Source: Actinomycetospora chiangmaiensis DSM 45062 (GTDB taxonomy: Bacteria; Actinomycetota; Actinomycetes; Mycobacteriales; Pseudonocardiaceae). From it: 64,000 bases of DNA. The stretch's first letter is position 1. Each line of letters begins with the position of its first letter. Of the stretch, positions 32,575-40,510 are shown one piece after another. The notes beneath the pieces were generated by a model that saw only the letters and a list, made by a program, of their open reading frames with translations, ran no database searches and had not been told where the DNA came from. The translations under genes and the position numbers were made by a program. The DNA lies in assembly GCF_000379625.1 (NCBI RefSeq), contig NZ_KB903229.1, forward strand, positions 290,247 to 354,246. Direction: 5' to 3'.

Positions 32575-33329
32575 GCGTAGCCCGCCGTCGCGCAGAGCAC
32601 CGCCGCCACGGCCGGCACGAGGGCGACCGTCCAGGTCCGCCGACCCGCCGTCGTGTCCCCGAGCAGCGGCATGGCGCCGGTGTAGCCGCGGGCGAGCATC
32701 GCGAGGTGGACGCGCTCGCCGCGCTCGTAGGAGCGCAGGAAGAGCGTGCCGACGCCGCGGATCGTCGGGCCGATCTGCCACAGGAACCGCGGGTCGTTCC
32801 CGCGGGCGACGCGGGCCAGCCGCATGCGCCGGGCCTCGGCGGCGATGACCTCGAGGTAGCGGACCATCAGGGTCGCGATCGTGGTGACCATGCCGGGGAC
32901 CCGCAGCCGGGTGAGGCCGGCGAGCAGGTCGCGTACCGGCGTCGTCATGCCGAGCGTGATGGAGACGAGGACGCCGAGCGTGCCCTTGACCAGGATGTTC
33001 CAGCCCGCGAGCAGGCCGTCGACGGACAGCGGGAGGCCGAGGACCTCGATGCGCGGGCCGGCGGCGAGGAACGGCAGGAGCACCGCGAGCACGACGAACG
33101 GCGCCTCGATCACCGAGCGCGCCGCGATCGCCGTGACCGGGAGCCGGGCCGCGACCCAGATCGCGACCAGCAGGACGAGATGCGCCCCGAACACCCAGAA
33201 CGCCTCGCGCGGGGTGGCCACGACCGCCACCACCAGGACGAACGCGACGACGATCTTGACGTGGGCCGGCAGCCGGTGGACGACGCTGTCGCCGGGGTGG
33301 TGGAGGGTGTGCGCGTGACCGGCGCCCAT
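32571..33329 (-). CDS. cbiQ: ECF transporter transmembrane protein CbiQ
   Basis: A protein of 252 aa. Membrane segments include IVVAFVLVVAVVATPREAF and EAPFVVLAVLLPFLAAGP. Coupling-helix motifs typical of EcfT/CbiQ are present: MVRYLEVIAAEARRMRLARVARG (Ala-Arg-Gly type) and SYERGERVHLAMLARGYTG (second Ala-Arg-Gly). The N-terminus is His rich (MGAGHAHTLHHPGD), consistent with metal handling. The ATG overlaps the previous stop by one base. Confidence 0.93.
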   Translation of the reverse strand: MGAGHAHTLHHPGDSVVHRLPAHVKIVVAFVLVVAVVATPREAFWVFGAHLVLLVAIWVAARLPVTAIAARSVIEAPFVVLAVLLPFLAAGPRIEVLGLPLSVDGLLAGWNILVKGTLGVLVSITLGMTTPVRDLLAGLTRLRVPGMVTTIATLMVRYLEVIAAEARRMRLARVARGNDPRFLWQIGPTIRGVGTLFLRSYERGERVHLAMLARGYTGAMPLLGDTTAGRRTWTVALVPAVAAVLCATAGYA

Positions 33330-33670
33330 CAGGGGCCCGAGCGGCGTCGGAGCAGCCAGAACAGGCCCCCGGCCACGACGAGCGTGGCGATCACGCCGAC
33401 GACGCCCGCGACTCCCGTCAGCGCGTCGTCCCCGCCCACCGCGTAGTCCGCGAACGGGCTCCCGGCCGACGCGTGCTCGCCGGCGTTCTGCGCGATGCAC
33501 CACCCCTGCAGGGCGCCGTCGGTCTCGCGACAGCCGGTCTGCGTGACCGCGTCGAGCCCGTCGGGGGAGCCCGACGCCAGGTAGGACGCCCCGCCCGCGA
33601 GCAGCAGCGCGACGAGGAGGAAGGCGCCGAGGACGCCGGCCTGGCGGCGCCTCGTGGGCGTGCTCGTCAT
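33329..33670 (-). CDS. PDGLE-domain/CbiN-like membrane protein
   Basis: A protein of 113 aa with two membrane helices, residues 12-34 (GVLGAFLLVALLLAGGASYL) and 86-106 (GVVGVIATLVVAGGLFWLLR). The loop starts ASGSPDGLDAV, the PDGLE-like motif that replaces CbiN in many cobalt/nickel importers, and contains two Cys (GCRETDGALQGWC). It is the small subunit that helps deliver metal to the S component. It overlaps both neighbours, cbiM upstream and cbiQ downstream. Confidence 0.85.
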   Translation of the reverse strand: MTSTPTRRRQAGVLGAFLLVALLLAGGASYLASGSPDGLDAVTQTGCRETDGALQGWCIAQNAGEHASAGSPFADYAVGGDDALTGVAGVVGVIATLVVAGGLFWLLRRRSGP

Positions 33671-34368
33671 CGGGTCGCACCCTCCCTGATCGTCAGCTCC
33701 GGGCGCGGCCCGCGCAGCAGGTACACGAGGTCGGGCCGCACCGCGGCGACCGCGCCGACGGTGAGCGCGGTGATGATCCCCTCGCCGATACCGATGAGGG
33801 TGTGGAAGCCCGCCATCAGCGCCAACACCGTGCCCAGCGCCGGCCCCTGCCCGCCCAGGGCGTACTCGAGGACGAAGCCCAACGAGGCGACCAGCGTGTT
33901 CACCCACGCCGCGACGAAGGCCGTGACCAGCAGCCCGGCCCGCGACCGACGCGCGAGCGGGCGCAGCGCCACGGCGACGGCGAAGCCCACGCCGGTGCCG
34001 ATCAGGGCCATGTTCGTGATGTTCGTGCCGAGCGCGGAGAGGCCGCCGTCGGCGAAGAGCAGCGCCTGCAGCACCAGCACGATCGCCACGCACAGCGCCC
34101 CGACGGACGGGCCGACCAGGATCGCGGTGAGCGCGCCCCCGAGCAGGTGGCCGCTGACGCCCGGCAGCACCGGGAAGTTCAGCATCTGCACCGCGAACAC
34201 GAAGGCCGCGACGAGGCCCGCGAGGGGTGCGGTGCGGTCGTCGAGGTCGCGCCGGGCCCGGGCGATACACACCGCCAGCCCCAGGATCGCGACGACCCCG
34301 AAGGCCAGCGACACCGGCGCGTCCACGATGCCGTCGCTCATGTGCATCGCGACCGGTTCGGTCGACAT
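33667..34368 (-). CDS. cbiM: cobalt/nickel ECF transporter S component CbiM
   Basis: A protein of 233 aa with about seven helices. Family features: MHMSDGIVDAP near the N-terminus, NFPVLPGVSGHLLGGALTAI with the conserved His, and a C-terminal GFHTLIGIGEGIITALT. In NikM/CbiM the N-terminal Met-His normally coordinates metal. Here the ATG with a strong GAGGAGG (34368) puts seven residues before that MHM, while an ATG at 34347 would start at MHM but has no RBS. I follow the RBS. The 63 bases upstream hold no cobalamin riboswitch that I can see. Confidence 0.92.
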   Translation of the reverse strand: MSTEPVAMHMSDGIVDAPVSLAFGVVAILGLAVCIARARRDLDDRTAPLAGLVAAFVFAVQMLNFPVLPGVSGHLLGGALTAILVGPSVGALCVAIVLVLQALLFADGGLSALGTNITNMALIGTGVGFAVAVALRPLARRSRAGLLVTAFVAAWVNTLVASLGFVLEYALGGQGPALGTVLALMAGFHTLIGIGEGIITALTVGAVAAVRPDLVYLLRGPRPELTIREGATR

Positions 34369-34431
34369 GCGCCCTCCTCGCCCGATCGTGGTGGTTCGGG
34401 TGAAGAGTGTCGCAACGTCGTGCTTGTCGCA

Positions 34432-35094
34432 CTAGTCCTGCGAGTGCATCGAACTGGCCGGTCGGGCAGTGGTGTCCGGTGCGCCCAGCAGGGTGTGCAC
34501 CGCGGCGACGAACCCGTCGACGTCGCGGTAGCCGAATACGGCGCGCTGCATGACGAACCCGGGGACCACGGCCATGACGACGTGCGCGCCGGTCTCCGGC
34601 GGGAGTGCGGACGGGATCAGCCCGGCGTCCTGGCCGCGGCGCAGGCCCGTCGCGATCCGCTCGCGCAGCGCCTGGAACCCGCCGCGGACGCGGTCCTGCA
34701 GCACCCCCGGGCGGGTCGCCTCGCCCCAGGCCTGCACCCCGCAGAGCACGAGCTCGTCCAGGTCGATCTCGGAGCCGTCCGGCAGGCGGGTCGTCTGCGC
34801 GCCGAAGGTCCCGACGACGGCCGCGACCAGGTCGGCGACGGTCGGGGCGGCCGTCCTGTCCACCGCCTCGTCGAGTCGACCGGTGAGGATCGAGAACGCC
34901 TGCCCGGCGACCTCGAGCACGACGTCGTCCTTGCTCGGGTAGTAGCGGTAGAACGCGCCCGTGGACAGGCCGGCCTCCCGGGCGATGTCCGGCATCGAGG
35001 TCTGGTGGAAGCCGTCCCGGGCGAAGCAGCGGCGCGCCGCCCCGAGGATCCGACGGCGGTTCTCCTCGCGGCGTTCCTCGGTGATGCGGGGCAC
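34432..35094 (-). CDS. TetR-family regulator of the divergent monooxygenase
   Basis: A protein of 220 aa. DNA-binding domain: RRRILGAARRCFARDGFHQT and IAREAGLSTGAFYRYYPSKD. The C-terminal domain has VVPGFVMQRAVFGYRDVDGF, typical of TetR_C ligand domains. It is divergent from the flavin monooxygenase gene; the 98-base gap contains two copies of GTGAAnGCTCGTTCrC, its likely operators. It probably represses the monooxygenase and itself until a substrate or product binds. Confidence 0.92.
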   Translation of the reverse strand: MPRITEERREENRRRILGAARRCFARDGFHQTSMPDIAREAGLSTGAFYRYYPSKDDVVLEVAGQAFSILTGRLDEAVDRTAAPTVADLVAAVVGTFGAQTTRLPDGSEIDLDELVLCGVQAWGEATRPGVLQDRVRGGFQALRERIATGLRRGQDAGLIPSALPPETGAHVVMAVVPGFVMQRAVFGYRDVDGFVAAVHTLLGAPDTTARPASSMHSQD

Positions 35095-35109
35095 CTAGCT
35101 CCCCCTTCC

Positions 35110-35172
35110 GTGAATGCTCGTTCGCCTTGACGGAGCTCCGTCTGCCGTCGACGATAGTGAAAGCTCGTTCAC
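35110..35172. promoter_or_regulatory. two TetR operator sites
   Basis: GTGAATGCTCGTTCGC (35110-35125) and GTGAAAGCTCGTTCAC (35157-35172) match at 14 of 16 positions. The second is a true inverted repeat, GTGAA-6-TTCAC. They flank the promoter region between the divergent TetR and monooxygenase genes. Confidence 0.75.
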
Positions 35173-35192
35173 GGTGGCTCGAGGAGGCAGTC

Positions 35193-36440
35193 ATGGAACG
35201 GACGACCTGCTGTGTGGTGGGCGGCGGCCCGGCCGGGATGGTGCTGGGGCTGATCCTGGCCCGCGCCGGTGTCGAGGTGACCGTGCTGGAGAAGCACGGT
35301 GACTTCCTGCGCGACTTCCGCGGCGACACGGTGCACACCTCGACCCTCACGCTGATCGACGAGCTCGGCCTGTGGCCCCGCTTCGATCAGCTGCCCTACC
35401 GGGCGCTCACCCGCGCCCGGATCCGGATGGACGGGGGTGAGGCGACGCTCGGCGACCTGTCGCGGCTCGACGCGCCGCACCCGATGATCGCGATGACCCC
35501 GCAGTGGCACCTGCTCGACATGCTGGCCACCGCCGCGCGCGAGGAGCCCACGTTCACCCTGCGCATGCGCGCCGAGGTGACCGGGCTGGTGCGCACCGGC
35601 GAGCGCGTGACCGGTGTGCGGCTCGCCGACGGGTCCGAGCTCGCCGCCGACCTCGTCGTGGCCTGCGACGGGCGCGACTCGCGGGTGCGGGCCGAGTCCG
35701 GCCTGCCGCTGCACCGCTACGACGTGCCGATCGACGTCGAGTGGTTCCGCGTCCCGCGCCACGCCGACGATCCCGACGGCGGGTTGGGGCGCGTCGGGCG
35801 GGGCCGGTTCCTGGTGATGCTGGACCGGGCCGACTACTTCCAGTGCGCTCTCGTGATCGGGAAGGGCACCGACGCACGGCTGCGGTCCGGCCGCGTCGAG
35901 GCGTTCCACGACTTCCTCGTCGCGATGAACCCCTGGCTCGCCGGGCGGTTGGACGACCTCGCCTGGGACGACGTGAAGCTGCTGGAGGTGTCGCTGGACC
36001 GGCTCACCCGCTGGTGGGCACCCGGCCTGCTCTGCATCGGCGACGCCGCCCACGCCATGTCGCCCATCGGCGGCGTCGGGATCAACCTCGCCGTGCAGGA
36101 CGCGGTGGCCGCGGCCCGGCTGCTGGCCGCCCCGCTGCTCGCCCACGACCCGGCCGCCGTGGACCGCGCCGGGCGCGCGGTGCAGCGTCGTCGCACCCCG
36201 GCGACCGTCATCACGCAGACCGCGCAGGACCTCGCCCACCGCCGCGTCGTCGCCCCGGTGCTCGACGCGGAGCCGACGGACGACGCCGACCGCATGCCGT
36301 TCCCGGTCCGGCTGATGAAGCGCTTCCCGGCGCTGCAGTGGCTGCCGGCCCGGGTCGTCGGGATCGGCGTGCTGCCCGAGCACGCGCCCGACTTCGCGCG
36401 ACGCCCGCCGTTGCCGGTGGTGGCGGCCCCGGCCTCGTGA
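35193..36440 (+). CDS. FAD-dependent monooxygenase (PHBH/UbiH-like)
   Basis: A protein of 415 aa. ATG at 35193 has GAGGAGG upstream; a longer frame starts inside the operator region. Motifs: CCVVGGGPAGMVLGLILARA (FAD GxGxxG), LVVACDGRDSRVRAESGL (DG motif) and LLCIGDAAHAMSPIGGVGIN (GD motif). It hydroxylates or epoxidises an aromatic or polyketide-like substrate with NAD(P)H and O2. The small-residue GDAAHAMSPIGG form fits family A flavin monooxygenases. Its promoter carries the two TetR sites, so expression is likely inducible. Confidence 0.92.
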   Translation: MERTTCCVVGGGPAGMVLGLILARAGVEVTVLEKHGDFLRDFRGDTVHTSTLTLIDELGLWPRFDQLPYRALTRARIRMDGGEATLGDLSRLDAPHPMIAMTPQWHLLDMLATAAREEPTFTLRMRAEVTGLVRTGERVTGVRLADGSELAADLVVACDGRDSRVRAESGLPLHRYDVPIDVEWFRVPRHADDPDGGLGRVGRGRFLVMLDRADYFQCALVIGKGTDARLRSGRVEAFHDFLVAMNPWLAGRLDDLAWDDVKLLEVSLDRLTRWWAPGLLCIGDAAHAMSPIGGVGINLAVQDAVAAARLLAAPLLAHDPAAVDRAGRAVQRRRTPATVITQTAQDLAHRRVVAPVLDAEPTDDADRMPFPVRLMKRFPALQWLPARVVGIGVLPEHAPDFARRPPLPVVAAPAS

Positions 36441-36455
36441 CGGCCCCCGCTTCGT

Positions 36456-36508
36456 GACAGGAAAGCGTCGTTGCTGTCACCTAGTGACAGCAACGACGCT
36501 TTCCTGTC
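36456..36508. repeat. palindromic repeat, family A copy 3 (perfect)
   Basis: Arms 36456-36480 and 36484-36508 are perfectly complementary over 25 bp with a CTA loop. The arm shares AAAGCGTCGTTGCTGTCA with the copy at 7994-8054. It lies between convergent monooxygenase and VOC genes and should terminate both. Confidence 0.88.
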
Positions 36509-36519
36509 GTCCGAGGCCG

Positions 36520-36915
36520 TCAGCTCGCGAGCATGAAGAACTCGAGGGCGTTCCCGTCGGGGTCCTTCACCGACAGGGCGAGCCCGTAGTCGGCCTCGAC
36601 GATGCCGGAGTGCTCGATGCCGACGCTGTCGAGGTGGTCGCGCCAGGCGTCGACCGCGGCGGCGTCGGCACAGCCGAACCCGACGTGGTCGAGGCCGACG
36701 CGGGCCGGGTCGAACCGGTCGTCGGCGGAGACGGTCTCGTGCTGGGTGAGCCCGAAGAGCTGACCGTCGGCGAGGGCGAAGACGCGGCGGCGGAACGGTC
36801 CGTCGGAGAGCGTCATCGCAGGCTCGGTACCGAAGAGCTTCGTGTAGAAGGGCTCGCTGACCGACAGGTCGCGGACGGACATGGCGACGTGGTGCACGGC
36901 GGGGATGGCAGGCAT
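36520..36915 (-). CDS. VOC-family protein (glyoxalase-like)
   Basis: A protein of 131 aa with two beta-alpha-beta-beta-beta modules: HHVAMSVRDLSVSEPFYTKL with the first metal-ligand His, then LDHVGFGCADAAAVDAWRDH and VKDPDGNALEFFML (terminal Glu ligand in LEFF). The family includes glyoxalase I, ring-cleavage dioxygenases and resistance proteins, and the residues seen do not tell which. The internal ATG at 36915 is chosen; the longer start adds unrelated residues. Confidence 0.87.
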   Translation of the reverse strand: MPAIPAVHHVAMSVRDLSVSEPFYTKLFGTEPAMTLSDGPFRRRVFALADGQLFGLTQHETVSADDRFDPARVGLDHVGFGCADAAAVDAWRDHLDSVGIEHSGIVEADYGLALSVKDPDGNALEFFMLAS

Positions 36916-36982
36916 GTCGAGGCCCTGCCCGGTCGCGCGCAATCTCATGCGCGAACCACCGTCCCGGACCGATCCGGAGACC

Positions 36983-38245
36983 TCAGGCGGCGACCGGGAA
37001 CCGTCGCGGCCCGCGCAGCACGGTCGCGGTCTTCGGCACCGTCCGCCCGGCCGTGCGCAGGCCCGGCAGCCGCTCCGCGAGCATCCGCAGCGCGACCTCG
37101 CCCTCGAGCCGGGCGAGGGCGGCGCCGAGGCAGTAGTGCGCGCCGCCCGAGAACGCGAGGTGCGGGGTGGTCTGCTCGCGGGCGATGTCGAACCGCTCCG
37201 GGTCCGTGTGGGCCTCGGGGTCCCGCCCGGCGGCCGCGAGCAGCACGAGGACCCCGCTGTCGCGGCGCAGCGGGACGCCGTCCAGCTCGACGTCCTCGTG
37301 GGCGATGCGCGCGGTCAGCTGCACCGGCGGGTCGTAGCGCAGCGTCTCCTCGACCGCGCCGGGCGCGAGCCCGGGATCGGCGACCAGCGCCTCCCACTGC
37401 CCGGGCGTCGCCTGCATCGCGCGGACGGCGTTCCCGACGAGGTTGGTGGTCGTCTCGAAGCCCGCGACGAGCAGCAGCTGGGCGAGCGAGACGAGCTCGT
37501 CGATCGTCATGCGGCCGTCGTCGAGGGCCCCGACGAGACCGGAGACGACGTCCTCGCCGGGGTCCACCCGGCGTCGGGACACCAGCGACTCGAAGAGCGC
37601 GCGGGCCTCCGTCGTCGTGCGGGCGAGCTCGTGGGCGTGCGCGACCGAGCGGACGCCGTCGAGTGCCCCGCCGAGCGCGCGGCCCCAGGCGGCGAAGCGG
37701 TCGGCGTCGACCTCGGGGATGGCGAGCAGCCGGGCGATCACCGTGATCGGCAGCGGGGCGGCGAGGTCGCGCACCAGGTCGAAGCGGCCGCGGGCGGCCG
37801 CGCGGTCGAGCAGGTCGGCGGTGACGGTCTCCGCGATCTCGCGGTAGCGCTCGAGGCGCCGCGGCGCGAACGTCGGCGCGGCCAGCCGACGCAGCCGGGT
37901 GTGGTCGGGCGCGTCGAGGCCGAGCAGGGACAGGTCGATCGGCTCCAGGAGCGACGGGCCCTCCTCGGGCGCGAACGGGGCGCGACCGTCGGCGAGGCGC
38001 ACGCCGAACCGCCGGTCCCGCAGTACCTGCTCGCACAGTGCGTGGGTGGCGACGGCACTGATCCCGGTCCGGCTGCGCATCACCCGACCCGGGGTCCGTA
38101 CGGTCGCGTACGTGGGGTACGGGTCGTGCCGCCACGGTCGGTGCATCAGTCGGGCCACCGGATCGCCCCGCAGGGCGAGGGCCAGGCCACCCGCGCGCAT
38201 CGCCGCGATGCGGCTGCCGAGGGCGAGATCGTCACGGAGGGTCAC
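36983..38245 (-). CDS. cytochrome P450
   Basis: A protein of 420 aa. I-helix LLLVAGFETTTNLVGNAVRA, K-helix VEETLRYDPPVQLTAR (ExxR), and heme loop LAFSGGAHYCLGAALARLEG with Cys372. Class I bacterial P450 of the CYP107/CYP1xx type; subfamily not decided. GTG start at 38245. It is separated from the VOC gene by 67 bases and may share its transcript. It is divergent from the isochorismate synthase gene and may share regulation from the 140-base gap, which contains an inverted repeat. Confidence 0.93.
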   Translation of the reverse strand: MTLRDDLALGSRIAAMRAGGLALALRGDPVARLMHRPWRHDPYPTYATVRTPGRVMRSRTGISAVATHALCEQVLRDRRFGVRLADGRAPFAPEEGPSLLEPIDLSLLGLDAPDHTRLRRLAAPTFAPRRLERYREIAETVTADLLDRAAARGRFDLVRDLAAPLPITVIARLLAIPEVDADRFAAWGRALGGALDGVRSVAHAHELARTTTEARALFESLVSRRRVDPGEDVVSGLVGALDDGRMTIDELVSLAQLLLVAGFETTTNLVGNAVRAMQATPGQWEALVADPGLAPGAVEETLRYDPPVQLTARIAHEDVELDGVPLRRDSGVLVLLAAAGRDPEAHTDPERFDIAREQTTPHLAFSGGAHYCLGAALARLEGEVALRMLAERLPGLRTAGRTVPKTATVLRGPRRFPVAA

Positions 38246-38299
38246 TGCGCTCCTAGCGATGCGTCGCGTGTCACGTGGCCGGGCCGGACGGTCCGGGTG

Positions 38300-38326
38300 A
38301 GAGTGGACCTACGGGATATCCACTCT
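38300..38326. promoter_or_regulatory. inverted repeat between P450 and isochorismate synthase genes
   Basis: AGAGTGGA (38300-38307) and TCCACTCT (38319-38326) are perfect inverted 8-mers with 11 bases between. They sit 60 bases before the synthase start and 55 bases before the P450 start. This looks like an operator for a dimeric regulator, identity unknown. Confidence 0.45.
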
Positions 38327-38386
38327 GCCAGCGGAACGGCACGAGTGCGGCGATGATCGACGGACCCGAGCGGGAGGAGCCACCAC

Positions 38387-39547
38387 GTGACGAGCGAGGC
38401 CACGGCCGGCCTGCTGGCCGTACCCGGCACTCCACCCACGGAGTCCGGGGACTCGGCGGAGCTGCTCGCCCGGTGGCGTCCGGGCCAGGGCACGTGGTTC
38501 TCCGGCCCGCGCGGCGGACTGCTCGCGCAGGGCGTCGCCCGCCGGCTCGACGATCCCGACGAGGCCCGTCGCGCGCTGCGCCGCACCGACGGACCCGCCG
38601 TCGTGATCGGGGCCCTGCCGTTCGACCCGGCCGCACCCGCCGCCCTCGTCGTGCCGGAGGCCGTGACGTGGGCGCCCCCGCTGCCCCGGTCGGTGGGGCG
38701 TCGCGGCGAGGGCGCGGACCCGACGCACTGGCACTCGCGGCCCGTCCCCGAGCCGGCCGGCTACGAGGCGATGGTGGCCGACGCGCTGCGGCGGATGCGC
38801 GCCGGTGGGCTGGAGAAGGTCGTGCTGTCGCGGGTGCTCGACCTGGTCCGCGACACTCCCATCGACCAGCCCGCGATGCTCACCGAGCTCGCCGCCCGCA
38901 ACCTGGCCGGCTACGTGTTCGCGGTGGACCTGCCGTCGTCGTCGGCCGAGCGGTCGTTGATCGGTGCGAGCCCCGAGCTGCTCGTGTCGCGGCGGGACGG
39001 CGAGGTGGTGGCGAACCCGCTCGCGGGCTCGGCGCCGCGGCGCTCGGACCCGGCCGACGACGAGGCCACCGGCGCCGCGCTGCTCGCCTCGGCCAAGGAC
39101 CGTCACGAGCACGCGCTGGTGGTCGACGAGGTGGCGGCCGCGCTCGCCGGCTGCTGCGACTCACTGGACGTCCCTGCCGAGCCGACGCTGATCCGCACCG
39201 ACGCGCTGTGGCACCTCTCGACGACGATCCGCGGCCGCTCCCGGGTCGCGTCGCTGGACATCGCGCGGGCGCTGCACCCGACCCCCGCTGTCGGAGGTGT
39301 GCCCCGCGAGGCGGCGTGCCGCGCGATCGACGAGCTCGAGCCGTTCTCCCGGGGCTTCTACACGGGCATGGTCGGCTGGATGGACGCCGACGGCGACGGC
39401 GAGTGGGTCGTCGCCCTGCGCTGCGGCGAGGTCAGCGGCGCGACCGCCCGGCTCTACGCGGGCGCCGGGATCGTCCCCGCCTCGGTGCCGGCCTCGGAAC
39501 TCGCCGAGACCACCACCAAGCTGGAGACGATGCTCGCGTCACTGTGA
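38387..39547 (+). CDS. isochorismate synthase
   Basis: A protein of 386 aa. Chorismate-binding signatures: GLEKVVLSRVLDL (catalytic Lys), LIGASPELLVSRRDGEVVAN, LAGSAPRRS, then ALWHLSTTIRGR, LHPTPAVGGVPREAAC and FYTGMVGWMDADGDGEWVVALR. PTPAVGG and GFYxGxVG fit the EntC/DhbC/MenF group rather than anthranilate synthase. It converts chorismate to isochorismate, the precursor of menaquinone, 2,3-dihydroxybenzoate siderophores or salicylate. No partner gene for any of these is adjacent, so the destination of isochorismate is open. GTG start with GGAGG at good spacing. Confidence 0.9.
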   Translation: MTSEATAGLLAVPGTPPTESGDSAELLARWRPGQGTWFSGPRGGLLAQGVARRLDDPDEARRALRRTDGPAVVIGALPFDPAAPAALVVPEAVTWAPPLPRSVGRRGEGADPTHWHSRPVPEPAGYEAMVADALRRMRAGGLEKVVLSRVLDLVRDTPIDQPAMLTELAARNLAGYVFAVDLPSSSAERSLIGASPELLVSRRDGEVVANPLAGSAPRRSDPADDEATGAALLASAKDRHEHALVVDEVAAALAGCCDSLDVPAEPTLIRTDALWHLSTTIRGRSRVASLDIARALHPTPAVGGVPREAACRAIDELEPFSRGFYTGMVGWMDADGDGEWVVALRCGEVSGATARLYAGAGIVPASVPASELAETTTKLETMLASL

Positions 39548-39608
39548 GGAGCTGCTGACGGCGGCGCGCCGGGCTCTTGTCGCGGCCTCCATCCGGTGCC
39601 CGCCCACC

Positions 39609-39633
39609 TTGTCGTTGTGATTCACAGCGACAG
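39609..39633. terminator. hairpin terminator
   Basis: TTGTCGTTGTGA (39609-39620) pairs with TCACAGCGACAG (39622-39633) with two wobble-type mismatches. Larger flanking arms (CGGGCTCTTGTCGCG near 39570 and CGCGACAGGCCCCCG near 39657) can enclose it. It separates the convergent synthase and island genes. Confidence 0.6.
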
Positions 39634-39677
39634 GACGCCGCGGCCGGCGACGGATCCCGCGACAGGCCCCCGGTCGG

Positions 39678-40184
39678 TCACGGTGAGCGCACGATGACGA
39701 GCTTCACGACGAAGCGGTGTCGCGTCGGCAGCACCTCCGCGTGAACACCGCCGGTGGCCACGGCGATCCGGTCGGTCTGTCCCTCCAATAGCTCGGGTGT
39801 GAGCCCGGCCGGGAGGAACAGGTGGACCCGGTCGGCATGGGTGCGCGGCGATGTCCACAGGATCGCCGGGATGCGCCCGGAGTTGGAGTGGATGCGCGCC
39901 GCCCGGAAGGCGGTGCGCAGCCGGTGCTGGAGGACCACGCCGCGGACCCGTAGCCATACCAGGTGGCGGACCTGCGGAACCCCGAGCGGGAGCACGACGA
40001 GCGCCGTGAGCCCGACGACGAGGGCCGAGCTGAGTTCGGCGACGGTGGGTGCCGCGACTGCTGCGCCGACGAGGAGCGCCAGCTCGTAGCGCCAGCGCCA
40101 GAGCGCGACGATCGGGTTCGGTGGCCGGACCGGGCGGATGGCGTGGTGGAGGTCGCCGAGGAAGTCCTCGGCGTCCTCGGTCAC
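39678..40184 (-). CDS. membrane protein resembling the N-terminal part of Tra (FtsK/SpoIIIE-like)
   Basis: A protein of 168 aa from a GTG that overlaps the previous stop (GTGA). It has a paired membrane segment, residues about 32-72 (ALLVGAAVAAPTVAELSSAL and VVGLTALVVLPLG). The soluble part contains VVLQHRLRTAFRAARIHSNS, GRIPAILWTSPRTHADRVHL and LFLPAGLTPELLEGQTDRIA. This resembles, from memory, the region before the ATPase domain in Tra proteins of actinomycete integrative elements. The ATPase itself is absent here. It may be a stand-alone or truncated transfer protein; the family call is tentative. Confidence 0.55.
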   Translation of the reverse strand: MTEDAEDFLGDLHHAIRPVRPPNPIVALWRWRYELALLVGAAVAAPTVAELSSALVVGLTALVVLPLGVPQVRHLVWLRVRGVVLQHRLRTAFRAARIHSNSGRIPAILWTSPRTHADRVHLFLPAGLTPELLEGQTDRIAVATGGVHAEVLPTRHRFVVKLVIVRSP

Positions 40185-40510
40185 GGGATCTCGTCCAGAC
40201 GGTCGGCCGCGACCTTGAGAGGCGCCCGGTTCTCGAGCTGCCTCTTCCCGACGGCGGGTCGAATCGCGCGGTCGAGGACGCCGCGGCCGGCGCAGGCCGG
40301 GCACGCGTCGATGCCGCGGTAGCCGACCCCGTCGCAGTGGTGGCAGGCGCTGAGCCGGTCCCAGCGGGGATCGCGGTAGCGCCGGCCGGTGCCGTGGTGG
40401 ATGGGTTCGACGGTCCACCCGCGCGCGTGGGCGCGGAGGTCGTCGTGGACGAAGAGATCGTTTGCCAGTCGTGTGCAGATGCGTTGACAGGCGCGGTACA
40501 AAGGCAGCAT
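40181..40510 (-). CDS. small DnaJ-like zinc-finger protein
   Basis: A protein of 109 aa. SACHHCDGVGYRGIDACPAC and the next residues AGRG supply two CxxCxGxG repeats as in DnaJ zinc fingers, but no J domain is present. The N-terminal half is helical (LYRACQRICTRLANDLFVHD). Such small proteins occur next to transfer genes in actinomycete mobile elements. It overlaps the Tra-like gene by four bases, so the pair is co-translated. An upstream extension of 59 residues exists but its composition is poor. Confidence 0.65.
   Translation of the reverse strand: MLPLYRACQRICTRLANDLFVHDDLRAHARGWTVEPIHHGTGRRYRDPRWDRLSACHHCDGVGYRGIDACPACAGRGVLDRAIRPAVGKRQLENRAPLKVAADRLDEIP

Noticed and set aside
34369-34431. 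Cobalamin or nickel riboswitch before cbiM
   Set aside because: Only 63 bases separate the genes and no B12-box-like sequence is visible. Direct repeats of TGCGACA are too short to call.
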